From NCBI GenBank assembly GCA_016209665.1, contig JACQVT010000192.1:1-11001 (forward strand): a DNA stretch of 11,001 bases. The letters are read 5' to 3'. The position numbers and the translations under genes are program-made. Shown here piece after piece: positions 1 through 4,664 of the stretch. The stretch is from Planctomycetota bacterium. Its GTDB lineage: Bacteria > Planctomycetota > Phycisphaerae > UBA1845 > PWPN01. Every line of letters begins with the position of its first letter. Position 1 is the first letter of the stretch. The notes beneath the pieces were generated by a model. That model saw nothing but the letters and a program-made list of their open reading frames with translations, was not told where the DNA came from and did not search any database.

Positions 1-825
1 GCGGGCAAGCACGTGTACTGTGCCAAGCCGATCGCGGTTGACGTGCCGGGCTGTGCATCCATCGAAGCGGCCGGCCGCAAGGCGACGAGCAAGAAGCTGG
101 TGTTCCTCGTCGATTTCCAGACGCGGGCCAACGAGTTCTATCGCGAGGCCGCCAAGCGCATCCACCGGGGCGACATGGGCCGGCTGGTCTGCGGCGTGGC
201 CGGCTATCCGTGCGGGGTCATCGGCCTGGAGGCGCCGGCGACGTCCGAGGACCGGCTGCGGAAATGGTACTGCACGAAGGCCATCAGCGGTGACTTCATC
301 GTCGAGCAGAGCATCCATTCGCTGGACGTGACCACTTGGATGATCAACGCGGCTCCGATCGCAGCGATGGGCCGCGGCGGCAGTAAGGGACTGCGGCGGT
401 ACGGCGACATCTACGACCACTTCACGCTGGTGTACGAGTTCCCCGACAACGTGGCGGTGTCGTTCCACTGCGAGCAGATGTGCCACGGCTCGCCGAACGA
501 GATCATGTGCCGCATCTACGGGGCCAACGGCACGTTCGACAGCGATTACCTCACCCACGTGTGGATTCATTCGCCCGACAAGGGCTACGCGGGCGGCGAG
601 TTCAAGGACCTGTACGACAGCGGGACCATCGTCAACATCAAGGAGTTCCACGAGGCCATCACCGGCGGCCGGTACGACAACGAGACCGTGTCCCAGTCGG
701 TCCGCAGCAACCTGACGGCGATCCTGGGCCGCGAAGCCGCCTACGCCAGAAAGCGGCTGACCTGGGAGGCTCTGATGGCCTCGACGCAGCGGTTGGAGCC
801 CGACCTGTCGGGGCTGAAGTCCTGA
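1..825 (+). CDS. Gfo/Idh/MocA family NAD(P)-dependent oxidoreductase, 5'-truncated
   Basis: This is the last 274 codons of a gene whose start lies left of the window; frame 1 is open from base 1 to the TGA at 823-825. It begins inside the motif GKHVYCAKP (residues 2-10 of the visible part), the family's conserved end of the Rossmann NAD(P)-binding half. The usual EKP is AKP here, but the lysine expected to take part in hydride transfer is kept. The segment EQSIHSLD (102-109) matches the conserved substrate-site motif with His106 and Asp109. The rest fits the alpha/beta C-terminal dimerisation and substrate domain, ending in the typical DLSGLKS. Members oxidise sugars, inositols or their derivatives in the cytoplasm; the substrate cannot be read from this sequence. 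A lipoprotein gene follows 98 bases downstream on the same strand. The family call is firm, the substrate unknown. Confidence 0.93.
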   Translation, partial: AGKHVYCAKPIAVDVPGCASIEAAGRKATSKKLVFLVDFQTRANEFYREAAKRIHRGDMGRLVCGVAGYPCGVIGLEAPATSEDRLRKWYCTKAISGDFIVEQSIHSLDVTTWMINAAPIAAMGRGGSKGLRRYGDIYDHFTLVYEFPDNVAVSFHCEQMCHGSPNEIMCRIYGANGTFDSDYLTHVWIHSPDKGYAGGEFKDLYDSGTIVNIKEFHEAITGGRYDNETVSQSVRSNLTAILGREAAYARKRLTWEALMASTQRLEPDLSGLKS

Positions 826-923
826 CGTGGCGGAGAAGGTCAAGACCGTCCGGCAGGCACTGGAAGTGTTGCAGTCGGGCCAAGTCTAATCCGTCGAGGA
901 CAAGTGTTGGCGCGGAGGTGGAT

Positions 924-1760
924 ATGCTCCCCCGATGGAGCTGGCGATGGGTGGCATTGAGCGTTGCCGGCATCCAACTGGGGGGCGCTGCGGGCTGCGC
1001 GAAGGCCCCGAGCGGCACATGGCGTTACAAGATCTACCCGGACAAGCTGCGGCAGACGATCGACTTCGAGGCGGACGTGCTGCCGGGGCAGGTGTTCAAG
1101 CTGGTGATCCCCGAGATCATCACGGACGAGCAGGAGATTCTGATTCCCTGGAGCCAGGACGTGCCGGCGTGGGACATCGGGCCCAACCGGGCGGCATGGA
1201 CCTGCGAGCGGCCGGGCATCGTCCGCATGGCGGCGGCGGTGCTGTTCGACGACGGTTTGATCGAGGCCCGGGTCGAGATCACCAACCTGTCGTCGCGGAC
1301 GTGGCACCTGGCCAACGCGTTCACGTGCTTCGCGTTCTACGAAGCGCCGCGGTTCGACAACCCCGAGCTGGACCGGATGTTCTTCCCGGTCGAGGGGCGT
1401 TGGCGGTCGGTGGCGGACCTGTTCGCCGAGAAGAGCCCCGGCGACGGGCCGTACACGTTCTTTCCGGTGCGGGGCGGGCCGCGGATCAGGGACATGATGG
1501 TCGTGCGGCTGGTCAAACAGACGCATCCGCAGATGATCGACGCCGGCGCCGGATGCGTGGTGTCGACCGATGGCGAATGGGTGGCGGGCATCAGTTGCGA
1601 GCATCCGGCCTACGTGTTCTGTAACCGCAAGGAGCGGTGCCTGCACGCCAACCCGGTGTTCGACGACGCGGAGCCGGGCGCGACCGCGCGGGCGAGCAGC
1701 TATGTGCGCATCATGCGGGGCGGCGTGGCGGAGTTCGCGAGGGCTATCGCGCGGCAATGA
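924..1760 (+). CDS. predicted lipoprotein of unknown function (278 aa)
   Basis: I do not recognise this family. The start at 924 is chosen because GGAGG at 914-918 sits 5 bases before the ATG, and because the first residues form a signal peptide: basic MLPRWSWRWV, a short hydrophobic stretch, then GAAGC with Cys25 as the probable lipid-modified residue. The lipobox has Ala rather than Leu at -3, so it is acceptable but not ideal. The frame stays open further upstream, but that part overlaps the oxidoreductase gene out of frame and is not coding. The mature part looks beta-rich, for example VRMAAAVLFDDGLIEARVEITNLSSRTWHLAN, which recalls sugar-mutarotase-like beta-sandwich proteins; that is only an impression. 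A Cys/His-containing stretch (CEHPAYVFCNRKERCLHANP) lies near the C-terminus. Its place 98 bases after a Gfo/Idh/MocA gene suggests a role in carbohydrate handling at the envelope. Confidence 0.85.
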   Translation: MLPRWSWRWVALSVAGIQLGGAAGCAKAPSGTWRYKIYPDKLRQTIDFEADVLPGQVFKLVIPEIITDEQEILIPWSQDVPAWDIGPNRAAWTCERPGIVRMAAAVLFDDGLIEARVEITNLSSRTWHLANAFTCFAFYEAPRFDNPELDRMFFPVEGRWRSVADLFAEKSPGDGPYTFFPVRGGPRIRDMMVVRLVKQTHPQMIDAGAGCVVSTDGEWVAGISCEHPAYVFCNRKERCLHANPVFDDAEPGATARASSYVRIMRGGVAEFARAIARQ

Positions 1761-1825
1761 ATTGCCGCGGTCCTGGGCGGAAGATGGCGGGCAGCGGGGA
1801 TGGAAATGCGTCCACGGAGTGACAG

Positions 1826-2278
1826 ATGAGCTGCGGGGGGAAGGTTCTCTTTCTGTGCTCGGGCAACTATTACCGCAGCCGGTTCGCCGAGGTGCTGTTC
1901 AACGCACAGGCCGAGGCGGCGGGGCTGGCGTGGCGGGCGGACTCGCGGGCGGTGACGCTGGGGGAGAGCCTCAAGTATATCCGCGGGCCGATCTCGCCGT
2001 TTGCGGTCGAGGGCCTCACCGCCCGCGGCATCGTGCTGGAGGCCGACGTTCGCCATCCGATGCAGGTGGTCGAGGCGGACATTGCCGGCAGCGATCGGGT
2101 CATCGCCATGAAGGAGGCCGAGCACCGCGATCCGCTGGAGAAGCTGTTTCCCGCCCTGACCGACCGCATCGAGTACTGGCACATGCACGACATCGACTGC
2201 GCCGAGCCGGCGGCGGGCTTGGCCGGGATCGAGGGGGCGATCGGGGAGCTGATCGAGGAGTTGAAAGCACGGAGTTGA
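1826..2278 (+). CDS. low-molecular-weight protein tyrosine phosphatase-like protein (150 aa)
   Basis: The N-terminal beta strand and P-loop VLFLCSGNYYRSRFAE (residues 7-22) carry the CX5R signature: nucleophile Cys11, phosphate-binding Arg17 and Ser18. The 150-residue length is typical for this cytoplasmic phosphatase fold, which hydrolyses phosphotyrosine or phosphoarginine, or acts as an arsenate reductase in related clades. The second P-loop cysteine and the Pro of the usual NxCRSP are Tyr16 and Arg19 here, so this is a divergent subgroup. W118-HMH-D122 aligns with the WxVxDP loop; Asp122 is the likely general acid, followed by Ile instead of Pro. The start at 1826 has GGAG at 1816-1819, 6 bases upstream. 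The gene lies 65 bases after the lipoprotein gene and could be cotranscribed; the two-way terminator at 2312-2352 would end the transcript. The substrate is unknown. Confidence 0.9.
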   Translation: MSCGGKVLFLCSGNYYRSRFAEVLFNAQAEAAGLAWRADSRAVTLGESLKYIRGPISPFAVEGLTARGIVLEADVRHPMQVVEADIAGSDRVIAMKEAEHRDPLEKLFPALTDRIEYWHMHDIDCAEPAAGLAGIEGAIGELIEELKARS

Positions 2279-2311
2279 GCCGTCGTGAGGTCGACGGAAC
2301 GAAAAAAAGGC

Positions 2312-2352
2312 ACGCTCGTCTGCGTGCGTCTCAGGTTATCGCAGACGAGCGT
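2312..2352. terminator. bidirectional intrinsic terminator between convergent units
   Basis: The arms acgctcgtctgcg (2312-2324) and cgcagacgagcgt (2340-2352) are perfect 13-bp complements around a 15-base loop. Read on the + strand the stem is followed by TTTT (2352-2355). Read on the - strand it is followed by a run of seven T (from AAAAAAA at 2302-2308). It sits 33 bases after the phosphatase stop and about 85 bases after the stop of the minus-strand small gene, so it can serve both directions. Confidence 0.85.
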
Positions 2353-2393
2353 TTTGGAGGGATATTGACCGTGCATCCCAAAACCCTGAAAAC

Positions 2394-2414
2394 GGACCGG
2401 CTGGAAGCCGGTCC
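2394..2414. repeat. REP-like short palindrome
   Basis: The sequence ggaccggct-gga-agccggtcc is a perfect 9-bp hairpin with a 3-base loop, placed between the two-way terminator and the minus-strand small gene. It has no T tract, and the terminator already explains transcription end, so it looks like a dispersed extragenic palindrome rather than a terminator. Only one copy is in the window, so the repeat status is inference. Confidence 0.45.
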
Positions 2415-2437
2415 CACACGGGTTGCAGGAGGCACTC

Positions 2438-2590
2438 TTAGTTGCCGGACGGCGTCGTATCGACCGGCCGGGTCAGGGGGGCGCGGTTCACGCGGCCCAT
2501 GTGGTGTCGCGGCAGCACGTTGCGGAGCTGCGTGACCCGGCCCCGGCGGCTCGGATTGAGCGGACGATACTTGAACAGCGGTCTGGCCAT
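2438..2590 (-). CDS. small Arg/Pro-rich basic protein (50 aa), hypothetical
   Basis: On the minus strand an ATG at 2590 opens 50 codons ending in TAA at 2438-2440. GAGGAG lies 6 bases before the ATG (2597-2602), a very good ribosome-binding site. Only 6 of the 50 codons end in A or T, although the neighbouring intergenic DNA is less G/C-rich; this supports real coding. The product has ten Arg, one Lys, two His, seven Pro and one acidic residue, with no Cys or Trp and no membrane segment, so it is strongly positively charged and could bind nucleic acid. I do not recognise the family. It lies 526 bases beyond the GNAT stop on the same strand and is followed by the two-way terminator at 2312-2352. 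It could also be a chance ORF; a conserved short homologue would settle this. Confidence 0.5.
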   Translation of the reverse strand: MARPLFKYRPLNPSRRGRVTQLRNVLPRHHMGRVNRAPLTRPVDTTPSGN

Positions 2591-2759
2591 GTGTTTCTCC
2601 TCACTCCTGGCACTTCAACCGAAGCGCCGCACACAGGCGAACGACAGATCCCGTCGAGGGGTACGATGGCAGGAAGGTGAGATCGGGGCAGCAACGGTTG
2701 CCCTCCTGAGCTGCTCAACCTTCTTATCGGCGAACCGCCTCGCAAATCATGAAAGAAGT

Positions 2760-3106
2760 AGAGGGGCCGGGAGTCTGACCGTTAGAATGGATGCCGGCCG
2801 GGCCTTCTCTTCGACCCTAGGCACCACTTTCTCCGTAGACGTTATTCCCTTGACTCGCCGGCCCCTCTCAGCCCGGCCGGCATCCGACAAACCTTTTCGT
2901 CCCGGCGGATCCGCCGCCGGGGCGGCAAGAAACCTGAAGTCACCGCAGGGATCGCCGGGGACGCAGTGGCCCGCACGATCGAACAACGGCAACGGGACGG
3001 AGTGCACTGTACGGTTGTCGATTCGTTCCGTTGCCGCCCGAGAAACCCCGACACCTCCTTTCCTTAAAACGCGCCCCACTGCGGTCCTGGCGCTCCCTGC
3101 GGTGAC
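2760..3106 (+). ncRNA. candidate large structured RNA (about 350 nt), no known class recognised
   Basis: This non-coding stretch holds five long helices. Helix A pairs 2760-2775 with 2852-2868 (16 bp, one bulge at 2857). Helix B pairs 2789-2803 with 2871-2885 (15 bp, perfect). Helix D pairs 2897-2908 with 2914-2925 (12 bp, 5-base loop). Helix P pairs 2939-2969 with 3076-3106 (29 of 31 positions paired). Helix C pairs 2987-2999 with 3024-3036 inside P. A and B cross each other, so they form a pseudoknot or two exclusive states. Positions that are not Watson-Crick in helices C, D and P are mostly G-U when the + strand is RNA (one in C, two in D, two in P) and would be A-C mismatches on the other strand; this points to + strand transcription. 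The 3' end lies 10 bases before the convergent GNAT stop codon. No clear promoter or T-tract terminator was found. RNase P, tmRNA, 6S and SRP signatures were looked for and not seen. Confidence 0.5.
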
Positions 3107-3116
3107 CGATCTCGAC

Positions 3117-3788
3117 TCAATCCGATTCTCCGTTACGGGGGGAGTCGGCGGCGTACCGCTCCGCCCAGTCGCTTCGCAGCAGGGCAAAGCGATACTCATC
3201 CACGTAGTGCCCGCCGCGGTAGTGGGCCTGCCGGGCACAGCCTTCCTGCACGAACCCGACCTTCTGGTAGGTGCGGATGGCCCGCCAGTTCTCGGCCAGC
3301 ACGCTCAGCTCGACGCGGTTGAGGTTCAGTTCCTCGAAGGCGAACTGAAGCAGCAGCCGAACCGTCTCGCGCCCGTAGCCTCGGCCCTTGGCGGCGTGCT
3401 CGCCGATGCAGATGCCCAGGACGGCGCTGCGGTTGACCGGGTCCACGCGGTGCAGGCCGGCCGAGCCGATCAGCCGGTCGCCCTGCTTGGCCACGACGCC
3501 GAACGTGTAGTCGGCAGCGGTCTTGCCCTGCGACTCGATGAACTCGCGTTCGCGGGCCGCGTTCAGCGGCGGACGATGGAGCAGGTACCGGCGGTTCACC
3601 GGGTCGTTGATCCACCGGCGGAGCAACGGCTCGTCCTCGAGTTCGAGCGGGCGGAAATAGACCCGCGGCCCCTCGCAGTACACGACCGGCTCGGCGGGGC
3701 TGGAAGCCGAGATTCTGACCCGGCTGGGCCGCAACGATGCCGCGGGCGGCCCGAGTTCGTTGGCCGGAATCGTCAATGTGCCGCTCAT
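3117..3788 (-). CDS. GNAT family N-acetyltransferase, RimJ/RimL-like (223 aa)
   Basis: The protein is a cytoplasmic acetyl-CoA-dependent N-acetyltransferase of the RimJ/RimL type. It starts its domain with VYFRPLELEDEPLLRRWINDP (residues 43-63), the usual first strand and helix. The acetyl-CoA pyrophosphate loop is KGRGYGRE (134-141). AENWRAIRTYQKVGFVQEG (165-183) is the C-terminal signature with Asn167 and Tyr174. About 40 residues before the domain form a variable N-terminal extension. I start at the ATG at 3788 rather than at 3794, because GGAGG (3796-3800) is 7 bases from the former and only 1 from the latter. The acceptor could be a protein N-terminus, an amino sugar or a small amine; the sequence does not say. 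The last codons overlap a 10-bp hairpin (3122-3148). Confidence 0.92.
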   Translation of the reverse strand: MSGTLTIPANELGPPAASLRPSRVRISASSPAEPVVYCEGPRVYFRPLELEDEPLLRRWINDPVNRRYLLHRPPLNAAREREFIESQGKTAADYTFGVVAKQGDRLIGSAGLHRVDPVNRSAVLGICIGEHAAKGRGYGRETVRLLLQFAFEELNLNRVELSVLAENWRAIRTYQKVGFVQEGCARQAHYRGGHYVDEYRFALLRSDWAERYAADSPRNGESD

Positions 3789-3795
3789 GTCCATA

Positions 3796-3800
3796 CCTCC
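3796..3800 (-). promoter_or_regulatory. Shine-Dalgarno site deciding the GNAT start
   Basis: CCTCC on the + strand reads GGAGG on the minus strand. It lies 7 bases from the ATG at 3788 and 1 base from the ATG at 3794, so translation most likely begins at 3788. Confidence 0.65.
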
Positions 3801-3867
3801 CAGCGATGGCGCACGGATTCCCCGCCCGCGCCGTAAGCGCTGTAAGAAACCACCAGCATTCAGCGGA

Positions 3868-3896
3868 ACACGGTTGCACCGGCCTCTGAACCGTGT
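3868..3896. other. inverted repeat upstream of the GNAT gene, possible operator
   Basis: acacggtt (3868-3875) and aaccgtgt (3889-3896) are perfect 8-bp inverted arms separated by 13 bases, about 80 bases upstream of the GNAT start. The spacing suits a dimeric regulator, but nothing else supports this. No convincing -10/-35 pair was found next to it. Confidence 0.25.
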
Positions 3897-4161
3897 ATGA
3901 TGATCACGTCAGGACCGCAAGACTCCTCGAGTTTTCGTGTTCCTGCCCGGCAGCGGTCGTCACCACCGATCGCTGCCAACTCTTTTTCATTCGCTCGACT
4001 CACTCTCACCCGTCGGTCGCGGACAGTCTTTGCGTTGCCGACAAACCCTTGATCCTTCGTTCCCTCATCGCTTCGATGCCCCGGGACAAGCCCGGCGGCT
4101 CGTGGTTGACCATCGATCGGGCTGTTGGTTTCAGGACGAACCTGAAAACGTTGTGTCCAAC
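3897..4161. other. non-coding stretch between GNAT and the small Cys-protein unit
   Basis: No supported gene is visible on either strand. Open frames here lack ribosome-binding sites and recognisable protein features. The only structures are small: ccggg/cccgg around 4080-4095, and tttcagg-acgaa-cctgaaa (4129-4147), a 7-bp hairpin just past the terminator of the minus-strand small unit. The base composition is lower in G+C than in the flanking genes. Confidence 0.5.
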
Positions 4162-4197
4162 AAAAAAGCCCTGCAACCTTCTGGGGCCGCAGGGCTT
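4162..4197 (-). terminator. intrinsic terminator of the small minus-strand unit
   Basis: Read on the minus strand, aagccctgc (4197-4189) pairs with gcagggctt (4174-4166) over a 14-base loop. The stem runs straight into six T (AAAAAA at 4162-4167 on +). This is a textbook Rho-independent terminator. It ends a transcript that would start near 4395. Confidence 0.85.
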
Positions 4198-4223
4198 ATG
4201 ATTTCCTCGGAAACCAGCTTACC

Positions 4224-4364
4224 CTACGGCCCATCGTCACCATCGATGCACAGGCCGCGGAAATAGACCTTCGTCGTATTGGCGGCCTGCTCCGCGCACA
4301 TCGGGTGCACGACCGGCGAGGTCGTCTGCGTGAGGCACCAAACTGTCGAGGTCAAGCTGGTCAT
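4224..4364 (-). CDS. small Cys-containing protein (46 aa), hypothetical
   Basis: On the minus strand an ATG at 4364 opens 46 codons ending in TAG at 4224-4226. The ORF lies inside a self-contained transcription unit: promoter 4402-4429, expected start near 4395, terminator 4162-4197. Only 7 of 46 codons end in A or T, as in the real genes nearby. The product has Cys10, Cys23 and Cys39, with His20 in HPMC and a later VYFRGLCID. That spacing loosely recalls small metal-binding YHS/TRASH-like segments, but it is too short and too divergent to claim. There is no good Shine-Dalgarno site before the ATG, and no signal peptide or membrane helix. The alternative is that the roughly 230-nt transcript is a small RNA and the ORF incidental. 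Confidence 0.5.
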   Translation of the reverse strand: MTSLTSTVWCLTQTTSPVVHPMCAEQAANTTKVYFRGLCIDGDDGP

Positions 4365-4401
4365 GGTATCCAAATCCCGACGCTATCTTACCGTCGCCTA
4401 C

Positions 4402-4429
4402 AGTATAGCACAATCATCGGACGTGTCAA
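4402..4429 (-). promoter_or_regulatory. near-consensus sigma-70 promoter for the small minus-strand unit
   Basis: On the minus strand TTGACA (4429-4424) and TATACT (4407-4402) are separated by 16 bases. The -35 is a perfect match and the -10 differs in one base. Transcription would begin near 4395, about 30 bases before the ATG at 4364. It is the best promoter seen in this GC-rich window and suggests strong expression. Confidence 0.8.
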
Positions 4430-4591
4430 GGCCAAACGTGAAAAACATTTGAAGTTCAGCAGATTGTCGGGAATCCGAGGTCAAAGCCCGGGGGCGGCCA
4501 ACCCGGGGCGGGCGTGGGATAGGCTCGCGGCGTGCGGCCGTCTTTGTCACGGGGGGTAGAAATGGTTAAGATGAATGAGTTGGCCGCCAGT

Positions 4592-4616
4592 GGGGACCGG
4601 GGGGCGGGCCGGCGGG
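4592..4616 (+). other. G-quadruplex motif in the leader of the 2-oxoacid oxidoreductase gene
   Basis: Four G tracts, GGGG, GGGGGG, GGG and GGG, are separated by loops of 3, 1 and 5 bases, fitting the G3+N1-7 rule. It lies on the coding strand 48 bases before the predicted start. Two further GGG tracts follow in the adjacent tandem repeat. Folding in RNA or DNA is inferred. Confidence 0.45.
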
Positions 4617-4637
4617 TTCAGGCGGGTTCAGGCGGGT
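4611..4637 (+). repeat. tandem repeat of a 10-mer, 2.7 copies
   Basis: ggcgggttca occurs at 4611-4620 and 4621-4630 and is followed by ggcgggt at 4631-4637. It sits just upstream of the predicted start codon at 4665, where no Shine-Dalgarno site is seen. Its copy number could vary by slippage. Confidence 0.75.
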
Positions 4638-4664
4638 GCGGAACGTGGCGCGAGTTCCGTTTTC

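Noticed and set aside
827..889. 20-codon GTG frame right after the oxidoreductase stop
   Set aside because: It is too short, has no ribosome-binding site of its own and no recognisable sequence; probably chance.
2987..3036. Resemblance of gtacggtt in the loop of helix C to group II intron domain V
   Set aside because: The matching 5' GAGCCGTA-type strand and the GAAA loop are absent, and there is no intron-encoded protein.
2442..3836. 464-codon + strand frame across the RNA candidate and the GNAT gene
   Set aside because: It starts with TTG without a ribosome-binding site, has no domain, and half of it is antisense to the GNAT.
3893..4266. Two overlapping + strand frames of about 100 codons
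   Set aside because: They have no ribosome-binding site, mixed codon use, and run through the terminator and the opposite-strand small gene.
3651..4268. 13-base match gcggaaatagacc shared by the GNAT gene and the 46-residue ORF
   Set aside because: Both encode VYFR in the same frame, but about one such match is expected by chance in 11 kb; no wider similarity.
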